From Vreelandella sedimenti (GTDB taxonomy: Bacteria > Pseudomonadota > Gammaproteobacteria > Pseudomonadales > Halomonadaceae), in the NCBI RefSeq assembly GCF_013416325.1, contig NZ_JACCGK010000006.1:124001-188000 (forward strand): a stretch of DNA of 64,000 bases, in the 5' to 3' direction. This document shows, in pieces, positions 27,283-35,645 of the stretch (positions are counted from its first letter, which is position 1; every line of letters starts with the position of its first letter). The notes under the pieces were generated by a model. It was not told the DNA's origin and searched no databases. It worked only from the letters and a program-made list of their open reading frames with translations. The position numbers and the translations under genes were made by a program.

Positions 27283-28698
27283 TTACTCTTCACTATCTTC
27301 CAGGCGACGATAGAGCGTCCGACGAGCAATTCCCAGCACTTCTGCGGTGCGTCGCTTGTTGCCACCCGTTGCTTCCAATACCTTGTTAATATAGCGCTTT
27401 TCAACTTCTTCTAGGCTAGGCCAGCGGATTGGCGTTGGCGAGGGTACCTGGCTTCCTGCCAGCACTTCGCCGCTGACGGCAGGCACCAGTGGGGTGCCGC
27501 TTTCCACCGTTGATTGTTCGCGCAGCCGTTCGGGCAGATCTTTATGGCTAAGCGAGCCATCTTCGCTCAGGGTAACTGCCCGCATAATGGCGTTTTCCAG
27601 TTCGCGAACGTTACCGGGGTAGGCATAGTTGAGCAGGTTGTTGAGCGCTTCAGGCTCGATTTGCTCAATCTGTTTGCCCTGGGCTTCGGAGTGCTTGTCG
27701 ATAAGTGCAAAAACAAGGTGCTCGATATCGGTACCGCGCTCGCGCAGCGGGGGAATACGCAGCGAGAACGTTTCCAAACGGTAGAACAAGTCGCTGCGGA
27801 AATTCTCCTGCTCAATTTCCTTCTCTAGGTTGCGGTGAGTCGCAGCGATGATGCGCACATCTACTGGTTCTTCGCGCTCGCCGCCCACCGGGCGAACGGT
27901 TCTCTCCTGCAAGGCCCGCAGTAGTTTAGCCTGCAGATTGATGGGCATTTCACCAATCTCATCTAAAAACAGGCTGCCGCCCTGAGCGCTTTGAAAGAGT
28001 CCTTTGCGCGCGTCATTAGCCCCGGTAAAGGCGCCTTTTACATGGCCAAAGAACTCACTCTCCATCAAATCTGCGGGAATACTCGCACAGTTAATCGGCA
28101 CAAAGGGCTGGTCATTGCGAGGGCTTTCCTGGTGAATGGCGCGGGCGAGTAGTTCTTTGCCGGTGCCGCTTTCCCCTAAGATCAAAATGGGGGCATCGCT
28201 TTTGGCAAGGCGAGAGGCGTCATGAAACAGTGTCTGCATGACCTGGCTTTTACCCACAATGCCGTGAAAATGGCTGATATCCGTGTCGTGGAAAACCGCC
28301 AGGCGTTGGCGTTCCAGCACACGAAATACGGCATCGCGGATGGCATCAAGATCTAACGGCTTGGTTAAAAAGTCGTCAGCCCCTAGCTTAAGTGCCTCAA
28401 CCGCCTGATCGATGGTACCGAAAGCGGTAATCACAATAATGCCCAGCTCACTGCCTGCTTGGCGGAGCTGCTGGAGTAGCTGAATGCCAGTCATACCCGG
28501 CAGTCGCACATCGGTAATTACCAGAGAGACGGTGGTGTGGCTTAGTAACGCGATCGCCTCTTCGGCGCTAGGTACGCCGAGCGTTGTGTAGCCTGCATCC
28601 TGCAGTTCTTCTTCTAATAACTCACGTATAGCGGCGTCATCTTCCACCACCAACAAAGGTAAAAGGGGGTCCTGTTGGGTCACAAACGTTTTCCTCAC
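27283..28698 (-). CDS. Sigma54-dependent response regulator (NtrC family)
   Basis: A 471-residue regulator. The receiver domain (about residues 13-125) has the phospho-Asp in VITDVRLPGM. The AAA+ domain (about 150-380) has Walker A GESGTGKE and the sigma54-contact loop GAFTGA, so it should activate RpoN promoters. A Fis-type helix-turn-helix (NKRRTAEVLGIARRTLYRRL) ends the protein. Its start overlaps the histidine-kinase stop by four bases. The regulon is unknown; none of the neighbouring genes shows an evident link. Confidence 0.94.
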   Translation of the reverse strand: MRKTFVTQQDPLLPLLVVEDDAAIRELLEEELQDAGYTTLGVPSAEEAIALLSHTTVSLVITDVRLPGMTGIQLLQQLRQAGSELGIIVITAFGTIDQAVEALKLGADDFLTKPLDLDAIRDAVFRVLERQRLAVFHDTDISHFHGIVGKSQVMQTLFHDASRLAKSDAPILILGESGTGKELLARAIHQESPRNDQPFVPINCASIPADLMESEFFGHVKGAFTGANDARKGLFQSAQGGSLFLDEIGEMPINLQAKLLRALQERTVRPVGGEREEPVDVRIIAATHRNLEKEIEQENFRSDLFYRLETFSLRIPPLRERGTDIEHLVFALIDKHSEAQGKQIEQIEPEALNNLLNYAYPGNVRELENAIMRAVTLSEDGSLSHKDLPERLREQSTVESGTPLVPAVSGEVLAGSQVPSPTPIRWPSLEEVEKRYINKVLEATGGNKRRTAEVLGIARRTLYRRLEDSEE

Positions 28699-30140
28699 GC
28701 GGATGCGGTTTCACTAATAGGTAGCGTAATTTCAAATCCAGCGCCGCCAAGGGCGCTGTCAAACACGCCGATCGTACCGCCGTGGTCGTTAATAATGCGA
28801 TGTACCATAGAGAGTCCCAAACCGCTGCCTTGACCGACCGGTTTGGTGGTGAAAAATGGGTCGAACACTTTGTGATGATGGGAGTTGGGTATCCCAGGGC
28901 CATCATCTTCCACCCACAGTATTAATTCGTGCTCTTGCTGCTGGGCGTGCACTCTGATTCTGCTCACTTCGGGGGCTTGCGCTGCATTGCGCAGCAAATT
29001 GGTCAGCACCTGCACAATTTGTTGGCCGTTGGCGAGTAAGTTGGGTGTCGGCGACGGTAATTCAATGTCTAAACGAATATTGCGTGGCTCTAGCTCATCT
29101 TCCACTAAACCACTGGCACTCATAATAAGCTGATCAAGCGCCAGTTCGCCTTTCTCTACGTTATGTTGGCGGCCTAATTCCATTAATTGGCGCACAATTT
29201 CAACGATACGCTCGACTTCGCCACGAATACGCCCTAGCCGTGCGCGTTCGTCATCGCCAATAACATCGCGTCGAGCCAAGCGCTGGGCCTGGCCATTAAT
29301 CACTGTTAATGGCGCACCTATCTCATGGGCAACGCCGGCTGCCAAGACGCCCAGTTCAGCCAGCTTTTTTGATTTGCGCAGGCGCTTTTCGAGTTCTATT
29401 TCGCGCCGTTGGCGATTTTCGATCTCTTGGTCTTTCTCGGCCATCGCATCCAGCATGCCATTCAAACCGGAGGCAAGGTGGCGATATTCGATAGGGCCGT
29501 CTTCGGTGGCGCGTTGGCTACGGTCACCTTTTTCTACCAACTGCATTACGTGCAGCAGCCGGTTAAGCGGGCGCTCAATATGGCGGCGAAACCCCCACCA
29601 AATACTAAACACGATCCCAGCGGCGCCAATCACGAACACCAACACGGCCACAATACTGATAAAACCCGTGTAATTCTCAATACCGGTATTTAGCCGATTA
29701 ACCTGGAGTACGCCATATACAGTGCCATCTTGTGAGCGCAAAGGTGTCAACGCAGAGTAGTAATTCCACCCGTCGTGTTGGCGATAGTTGCTATATAAGT
29801 CATCGCGCTCGATGATTTGCTGAATCTCTTCACGGCTGAAAATATCTTTGCCAAGGCCCAGCCCGTAAATATCGCGACCTTCGGTATCAAATACATAGGC
29901 GCCGTAAATACGGTGGAATGAGAACGCCGACTGTAACGCTTCTTCAAGCGGCGTATTGCTATCTGGCGTAACCGCGTAGCTGAGCGAAGAGCTCAGCGTT
30001 CGGGTAATAATCTCAACTTCCGTTTGCAGCTTTGAGCGCACGTTATCTTCGAGCGATTTGATCGCCACTAGGCTAAATACCACCAGGATGACAAATAGCG
30101 GCACAATCACCGTTAAAATAATCAAATTGCGTAGTCGCAT
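28695..30140 (-). CDS. Sensor histidine kinase
   Basis: A 481-residue membrane kinase and partner of the downstream NtrC-type regulator. It has a first transmembrane segment at about 7-28 and a periplasmic sensor part to about 160 (with DTEGRDIYGLG, a sCache/PAS-like look). A second transmembrane segment and a HAMP region (HIERPLNRLLHVMQLVEKGD) follow. The HisKA H-box is GVAHEIGAPL, and the HATPase N, G1 and G2 boxes are NLLRNAAQA, DDGPGIP and GSGLGLS. The signal is not evident. Confidence 0.94.
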   Translation of the reverse strand: MRLRNLIILTVIVPLFVILVVFSLVAIKSLEDNVRSKLQTEVEIITRTLSSSLSYAVTPDSNTPLEEALQSAFSFHRIYGAYVFDTEGRDIYGLGLGKDIFSREEIQQIIERDDLYSNYRQHDGWNYYSALTPLRSQDGTVYGVLQVNRLNTGIENYTGFISIVAVLVFVIGAAGIVFSIWWGFRRHIERPLNRLLHVMQLVEKGDRSQRATEDGPIEYRHLASGLNGMLDAMAEKDQEIENRQRREIELEKRLRKSKKLAELGVLAAGVAHEIGAPLTVINGQAQRLARRDVIGDDERARLGRIRGEVERIVEIVRQLMELGRQHNVEKGELALDQLIMSASGLVEDELEPRNIRLDIELPSPTPNLLANGQQIVQVLTNLLRNAAQAPEVSRIRVHAQQQEHELILWVEDDGPGIPNSHHHKVFDPFFTTKPVGQGSGLGLSMVHRIINDHGGTIGVFDSALGGAGFEITLPISETASA

Positions 30141-30193
30141 GGGGCATCCATGGTGGTTTTAATACGTTTTAGTATCAGCCAATGAATAAAGCG

Positions 30194-31381
30194 CTACTGG
30201 TTCGTTGGCGCTAGGCGATACAAGCCGCCCTGGGGGGCGTCAGTGAGTAAGTAAATGGCGTCATCAGGGCCTTGGCGGACATCGCGAATGCGGCCAACTT
30301 CGCCTTGTAAAATCAGCTCTTCCTCGGCAACATGACCCTCTTCCAAACGCAGGCGGAGCAGTTTCTCGCTACCTAGCCCACCGGCTAATAAGTTGCCCTG
30401 CCACTCACCAAAGGCGTCGCTAGTTACTTCGGCCAGCCCGGCGGGGGCGAATCGGCCTTCAAATACATACACTGGGTCAACCATGCCGGGGAGCGAATCT
30501 GCGCCAATCGGCTCATTGGTTGCGTAGTCATTGCCTTGGCTGACTTCTGGCCAGCCATAATTATTGCCCGCTTGGATATGATTCAGCTCGTCGCCGGTGC
30601 GGGGGCCATGCTCTGACGCCCAGGCTTCGCCGTTAATGAGCACGGTCATGCCTTGAATATTGCGATTACCCATGGAGTAAATTTCATCCAGGGTGGTGTC
30701 ATCACCGACAAAAGGATTGTCATCGGGAACGTCGCCAGTAGCGGTAAGACGCAGGGTAGAGCCCGCGTGGTCATCGCTTGCCTGGGCGCGGGGCGGGTCA
30801 CTGCCGCGATCACCAATACTCATTAGTAGAGTACCGTCGGGCAGCCACGCCAGCCGCGAGCCGTAATGGCGACCTGGCCCAGAGGCGCGATCTTGTTCAA
30901 ATAAGTGTTCGACCTCACCTAACTGACCATTCTGCCATTTTACACGGGATAGTGCCGAACGGCTGTTATTGCCCTCGGGCTTGCTCCAGGTGAAATAGAT
31001 CCAATCGTTATCACCCTCGCCATTTTCGCCTTCAAAATCAGGATGTAACGCTACGTCTAGCAAACCGCCCTGGCCCTGAGTACTCACTTCGGGCATGCCT
31101 TCCAGCGTACTGGCTTCACCGCTTTCGGGGTCGACAAGTTTCAGTTGCCCGCTACGTTCGCTCACCAAGTAGCGGCCATCGGGTAAAAACGCCACCGCCC
31201 AAGGGTGCTCAAAACCGTCGGCGATACGCTCAATAGAAAGGTTTAAATGATCGGTTTCCAGCGATTCCTGGACGGTTTCAGCATTTGCCGTGTTGATAGC
31301 GCTCGCCAGCATTAGCCCACTGATCCCTGCCCAAACCGCAGGGGGCAATGGGCGTTGGGTATGGTTGTTCATGTGAAGCAT
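30194..31381 (-). CDS. Soluble PQQ-dependent aldose sugar dehydrogenase-like protein
   Basis: A periplasmic beta-propeller of the YliI/Asd type that oxidises aldoses with pyrroloquinoline quinone and calcium. The start is set at 31381: AGAGGG lies upstream, and the 395-residue product begins with a signal peptide ending ASAINTANA; a longer in-frame start at 31450 would hide it. Family marks include HPWAVAFLPDGRYLVSERSG, the catalytic-His region around LLDVALHPDF, and WASEHGPRTGDELN followed by AGNNYGWPEVS. No PQQ biosynthesis gene is present in the window. Confidence 0.9.
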   Translation of the reverse strand: MLHMNNHTQRPLPPAVWAGISGLMLASAINTANAETVQESLETDHLNLSIERIADGFEHPWAVAFLPDGRYLVSERSGQLKLVDPESGEASTLEGMPEVSTQGQGGLLDVALHPDFEGENGEGDNDWIYFTWSKPEGNNSRSALSRVKWQNGQLGEVEHLFEQDRASGPGRHYGSRLAWLPDGTLLMSIGDRGSDPPRAQASDDHAGSTLRLTATGDVPDDNPFVGDDTTLDEIYSMGNRNIQGMTVLINGEAWASEHGPRTGDELNHIQAGNNYGWPEVSQGNDYATNEPIGADSLPGMVDPVYVFEGRFAPAGLAEVTSDAFGEWQGNLLAGGLGSEKLLRLRLEEGHVAEEELILQGEVGRIRDVRQGPDDAIYLLTDAPQGGLYRLAPTNQ

Positions 31382-31465
31382 AGCGTGCCCTCTGGTGACG
31401 TTAATCGTTGGCATCCTTGCCAAGTAGTCTAGCAGTGACCTTTTAGCCACGTGTGGGTTCCACTA

Positions 31466-32341
31466 TTACATGAGCAGGGCGAGTAGCACGGGTAGGTAAA
31501 ATAGCGCTAATAACGTTGAGCAGAAGACCAAACTGGCGACATAAACGGGTTCGCGCTGGGCACGCTGAGCAAAGAGATAATTGAATACCGCCACTGGCAT
31601 ACACATTTGCAGCACTAAAATGCTCTGTGCCAGTGGTGGAAGGCCCACCCAGCCAGCGATCAACCAGGCGACTACGGCAGCGAGAGGTACGCGCACTAAG
31701 CTAAATCCGAGCCCTGAACGCAGGTTCTTCACCTGAATGCTGGCCAGCGATACGCCCAGGGTAATGAGCATGAGCGGTACCGTGAACCCCGACATTAAGT
31801 CCACCGTATTCGCCAACCAGAGCGGCAGGGAGGTGTTCGTCAGTAGCAGCGCCATGGAAACCGCAATAGCGTAAACCGTGGGCGTTTTGGCAAGCGTTTT
31901 GAGCGGGTTGCCCTGGCTATTAAGCACCGCGCCTAAGGTGAACTGAAACAGCGAGACGGTCACCATCACCGTGATGCCGTAGGCAAACCCGGCACTGCCA
32001 AATGCGTAAAGCACCACCGGTAAGCCCATGTTGCCGGTATTGGGGTACATCATGGGGGCAAGCAGCACTCGCCAACTGCGGCGCAATAGTTTTGCCACCA
32101 CAAAGGTAGCGGCCCCCATGGTGAGAATTACCAGCGCAGCGGCCAGCATCGTCTGACCAAAGGTGGTGGCATCGATATCGGCACCCGCCAAGGAAGCCAA
32201 CACCAACGAAGGTGTGCCAATGTTAAACACTAGCCGGGTAATGAAGTCGACCGGGTAGGGGTGGCCTAAGCGTACCCATAGGTAGCCGAGCCCTGCACCC
32301 GCCAGCACGGGTGCCATGACGGCGAAAAGTTCGGCAAGCAT
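31466..32341 (-). CDS. AEC-family transporter (auxin-efflux-carrier type)
   Basis: A 291-residue inner-membrane protein with ten hydrophobic segments in two inverted halves; the N-terminal MAPVLAGAGLGYLWVRLG and the NIGTPSLV motif are typical of the family. Bacterial members export malate, malonate or amino acids; the substrate here is not visible. It lies between the sugar dehydrogenase and a LysR gene in the same direction. Confidence 0.92.
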   Translation of the reverse strand: MLAELFAVMAPVLAGAGLGYLWVRLGHPYPVDFITRLVFNIGTPSLVLASLAGADIDATTFGQTMLAAALVILTMGAATFVVAKLLRRSWRVLLAPMMYPNTGNMGLPVVLYAFGSAGFAYGITVMVTVSLFQFTLGAVLNSQGNPLKTLAKTPTVYAIAVSMALLLTNTSLPLWLANTVDLMSGFTVPLMLITLGVSLASIQVKNLRSGLGFSLVRVPLAAVVAWLIAGWVGLPPLAQSILVLQMCMPVAVFNYLFAQRAQREPVYVASLVFCSTLLALFYLPVLLALLM

Positions 32342-32427
32342 TGACTATCCTTGGCAATCAGAGAGTTCTTAGAGGCCTATTGTCGTTAATAAGCGGGCTA
32401 ACTGGCAAGGTAAACACTCGAATTAAC

Positions 32428-33342
32428 TTACACCGTCGCGGCTGACGTGCGCCACTGGGCGGGCACTTGGCTACGCAAAAACTCTAACAGCGCATGGGTG
32501 CGGCGTGATTGGTGACCGTAGGCGTAGAGCAACGTGATGGGGAGAGGCACTGGCTCCCAGCCCGGCAGGCAGTTAACCAGTTCGCCTGGATGGTGCTGTT
32601 CGCGTTTGGCGGTAAACCAGTGTGAGAGCAAGCCAATCCCCTGGCTGCGTGCAATGGCATCGATATGTAGGGCAGTGAGGTCTACCCGCAGCCGTGAGCG
32701 GGGCGGATTAAAGGTGTACTGGCCATGTTCTTGGTGAATGAGCAGCAGCCCATCAGAGGCAGAGCCCAACAGGTCTATCCAGGCGTGCTGGTTGAGTTCG
32801 TCGGGATGGTGGGGCGTGCCAGCCGCCGCTAAATAGCGTGGGCTAGCATAAAGCCCGCGAGTTAAGTGCCCCAAGCGCTCCTGATTTAGCCCGCACTCGT
32901 GAGTGGGGCCAAGCCAGACATGTACGCTATTGCTGTGCATTTTAGTTGGCGGGGTTTCCCTAGTGTGTAGCGTTAGTTCCGCCTTGGGATGGCGATTTAA
33001 GAACGCATCAATAGCGCTGGCTAACCAACTGCGCGCTAGGGCACCGTGCACCTCAAGCGTTATTTCCCCACTAATCTCCTCACGTAGCTCTGCTAGTGCC
33101 TCCTGGCTATGAGCCGCCATTGCCAAAAGCTCGGTGCAATAGTTGTGAAATAGCAGCCCCGCTTCGGTTGGAATTAAGCGATTGGCCTGGCGCCGCAGCA
33201 ACGGCTGGTTAAGCCGGGTTTCAAGCTGGCTGATGCGGCGGCTAAGGGTCGATTTGGCTAATCCGAGCTTTTGAGCGCTGCGTGTCAAACTGCCCGTGGT
33301 CATTACATCGGCAAAGGCGGTAAGTTCGTCAAAGTCATACAT
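32428..33342 (-). CDS. LysR-family transcriptional regulator
   Basis: A 304-residue regulator if started at the ATG at 33342 (MYDFDELTAF). An upstream GTG four codons earlier is also open. The helix-turn-helix GSLTRSAQKLGLAKSTLSRRISQLE is at about residues 14-38, with a typical effector domain behind it. It is divergent from the first TonB receptor gene, with 190 bp between, so it might regulate that receptor or the AEC gene downstream. No inducer can be named. Confidence 0.9.
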   Translation of the reverse strand: MYDFDELTAFADVMTTGSLTRSAQKLGLAKSTLSRRISQLETRLNQPLLRRQANRLIPTEAGLLFHNYCTELLAMAAHSQEALAELREEISGEITLEVHGALARSWLASAIDAFLNRHPKAELTLHTRETPPTKMHSNSVHVWLGPTHECGLNQERLGHLTRGLYASPRYLAAAGTPHHPDELNQHAWIDLLGSASDGLLLIHQEHGQYTFNPPRSRLRVDLTALHIDAIARSQGIGLLSHWFTAKREQHHPGELVNCLPGWEPVPLPITLLYAYGHQSRRTHALLEFLRSQVPAQWRTSAATV

Positions 33343-33474
33343 GGTCAGGCCCACGGGAAAAGGGTGAATGTTAATTGTGCCATTTTTCGGTGCGAATGAA
33401 AATAATAGGCATTTGTGTTCCTCTTCTTTGAACGTACCGTCTCACCTGATAGAGCAGAGAGTGTGTAAGTATAT

Positions 33475-33495
33475 AAATGCTAACAATTCGCATTT
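33475..33495. promoter_or_regulatory. Fur-like inverted repeat before the first TonB receptor
   Basis: AAATGC-N9-GCATTT, with an inner TGCTAA-CAA-TTCGCA palindrome, lies 38 bases before the receptor start and fits the 7-1-7 style of gammaproteobacterial Fur sites imperfectly. Confidence 0.4.
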
Positions 33496-33532
33496 ATAAA
33501 GCGATTGATCACACACTATGAAGGATTTTGCT

Positions 33533-35491
33533 ATGTCTCCCTGTTTGCGTCGCACGCTGCTGGCCAGCACCGTTTCAAGCCTTGCCAGCGGCGCTTTGTG
33601 GGCACAAGAAGCGCCACGGCTAGATGATATGGTCGTGACGGCCTCCGGCTTTGAACAGCAGATTGCTAATGCGCCTGCCTCTATCAGCGTGGTTTCCCGT
33701 GAAGAGTTAGAGCGAGGCCACTATCAAAGTCTCACCGATGCACTGCGCAATGTGCCCGGTGTGATCGTGACCGGTGGCGGTGCCGGGGACAATGGCCACG
33801 ATATTTCGATCCGCGGCATGCCCTCCCAGTACACGCTAATATTAGTGGATGGACGCCCGCAGAATACCCGCGAATCTCGGCCCAATGGTAGCGCCGGGTT
33901 TGAGCAAGACTGGCTGCCGCCGCTACAGGCCATTGAGCGTATTGAAGTAGTGCGTGGGCCAATGTCGACGCTCTACGGCTCCGATGCCATCGGCGGGGTC
34001 ATTAACGTGATTACCCGCAAGGTTGCGCAGGAGTGGCACGGTAATGTTCAACTCGACACCGTGCTTCAGGAAGACAGCGACTCTGGCGACAGCCGCCAAG
34101 CCAATTTTTATCTGAGTGGCCCGCTGGTAGGGGGTCGTTTAGGACTTCAGCTCTATGGTCGCGCCTCTCAGCGCGATGAAGACAATATCCTTAACGGCTA
34201 CGAAGATAAAAGTCTGCAAAGCCTGACGGCGCGATTCACGCTTGCCGCCTCGGATAACCACGACTTTACCGCTGAAGCCGGGGTTACCGAGCAGGAGCGC
34301 CAATCGCTGATGGGCAACTCGGCGCCGTCAGAGGGCTGCCGCGGCGGTTGCACAGACAGCTACAACGACTATACCCAGCGCCACGTAGCGCTCACCCATA
34401 GCGGGCGCTTTGATATTGGCACCAGTGAAAGCTTTGTCCAGCGGGAAACCAGCGAAAACCCATCGCGGGAAATTGAGATCACCAACACCACTGCTAAAAC
34501 CAGTTTGGTGATGCCGTTGGGTGCACATATGCTCACCCTGGGTGCAAGTTACGAGGAGGAGTCGCTGGATGATGGCACCACCAACCAGGTTTCCGATCGT
34601 ACTCACATAGAGCAGCAGCAGTGGGCTCTGTTTGCAGAAGATGAGTGGCTGTTGACCGACACCTGGGCATTGACTGGCGGCATGCGGCTAGACGATGCCG
34701 AAAACTACGGCAGCCATATCAGCCCGCGGCTCTACAGCGTGTGGAACATGACCTCTGACTGGACGTTAAAAGGCGGTGTCTCCACCGGTTTCCGTTCGCC
34801 CAATCTGCGCGAAGTCACCGCTGACTGGGGGCAGACCAGCCGAGGCGGCGATGTTTACGGTAACCCCGATCTGGAGCCAGAAACCTCGCTTAATAAAGAG
34901 TTTGCGCTGCTATACGCCAACGATGCCGGGCTAAGTGGTGGTCTCACGCTATTCCATAATGACTTTAAAGATAAAATCACCCGCATTGCCTGCCCTGAAG
35001 GTGTGTGTGCCGATGAGCCCAACCAGTTCGGCAGTGATCCGACTTATCGCATCAACATCGATGAAGCGGTTACTCAAGGCGTAGAAGCCAGCGTAGCGGC
35101 ACCGCTAAACGAGGCGATTGAACTCACGGCCAGCTACACCTTTACCGACAGTGAACAGAAAAGCGGCGAGTATGCAGGCGAGCCGCTCACACAGCTACCG
35201 CGCCACCAGATATCGGCCACGCTGGATTGGCAGGTGTCGCCCAAGCTGCGCCAGTGGACCAAAGTGACCTACCGCGGCGAAGAGAGCCAACCCAACACCG
35301 GCCCTTCGCAAAGCGCGATCGTAGCGCCTTCCTACACCTTTGTGGATGCAGGCGTTGGCTACCAACTTAATGAAATGACGCAACTCAATGCGGGTATTTA
35401 CAACCTGTTTGACGAAGCGATCGACTACGACGAGTACGGCTATGTGGAAGATGGCCGTCGGGTTTGGCTGGGTCTTAATGTCGCTTTCTAG
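33533..35491 (+). CDS. TonB-dependent siderophore receptor (first paralogue)
   Basis: A 652-residue outer-membrane receptor of the FepA/CirA type. AAGGA eight bases before 33533 favours this ATG over one five codons upstream. It has a signal peptide ending ASGALWA-Q, a TonB box LDDMVVTAS near residue 31, a plug domain (ASISVVSREELERG, IRGMPSQYTLILVDGR, RGPMSTLYGSDAIGGVINVITRK) and a 22-strand-like barrel ending in Phe (WLGLNVAF), as required for assembly. It probably imports a catecholate or similar ferric siderophore. Its plug is closely similar to that of the receptor at 35646-37856. Confidence 0.93.
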   Translation: MSPCLRRTLLASTVSSLASGALWAQEAPRLDDMVVTASGFEQQIANAPASISVVSREELERGHYQSLTDALRNVPGVIVTGGGAGDNGHDISIRGMPSQYTLILVDGRPQNTRESRPNGSAGFEQDWLPPLQAIERIEVVRGPMSTLYGSDAIGGVINVITRKVAQEWHGNVQLDTVLQEDSDSGDSRQANFYLSGPLVGGRLGLQLYGRASQRDEDNILNGYEDKSLQSLTARFTLAASDNHDFTAEAGVTEQERQSLMGNSAPSEGCRGGCTDSYNDYTQRHVALTHSGRFDIGTSESFVQRETSENPSREIEITNTTAKTSLVMPLGAHMLTLGASYEEESLDDGTTNQVSDRTHIEQQQWALFAEDEWLLTDTWALTGGMRLDDAENYGSHISPRLYSVWNMTSDWTLKGGVSTGFRSPNLREVTADWGQTSRGGDVYGNPDLEPETSLNKEFALLYANDAGLSGGLTLFHNDFKDKITRIACPEGVCADEPNQFGSDPTYRINIDEAVTQGVEASVAAPLNEAIELTASYTFTDSEQKSGEYAGEPLTQLPRHQISATLDWQVSPKLRQWTKVTYRGEESQPNTGPSQSAIVAPSYTFVDAGVGYQLNEMTQLNAGIYNLFDEAIDYDEYGYVEDGRRVWLGLNVAF

Positions 35492-35524
35492 ATGTTACGT
35501 TTAAAAAAATCAACGCACTACTGC

Positions 35525-35554
35525 AGCGGCTATCCAGCGATAGCCGCTTTTTTT
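35525..35554 (+). terminator. Terminator of the first TonB receptor
   Basis: A 9-bp stem (AGCGGCTAT at 35525-35533 with ATAGCCGCT at 35540-35548), a CCAGCG loop and a seven-T tract. Confidence 0.9.
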
Positions 35555-35581
35555 GGCTAAGTAAATAGCGCATTAATAAAC

Positions 35582-35608
35582 AAAAAGGCCCCGGCGCATG
35601 GCCGGGGC
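35582..35608 (-). terminator. Terminator of the second TonB receptor
   Basis: An 8-bp GC stem (GCCCCGGC at 35588-35595 with its complement at 35601-35608). Read on the minus strand it is followed by CTTTTTG, 38 bases after the receptor stop. Confidence 0.85.
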
Positions 35609-35645
35609 AGATGTCAGCATTGAAACAGTAGCGAGCTGAAACGGG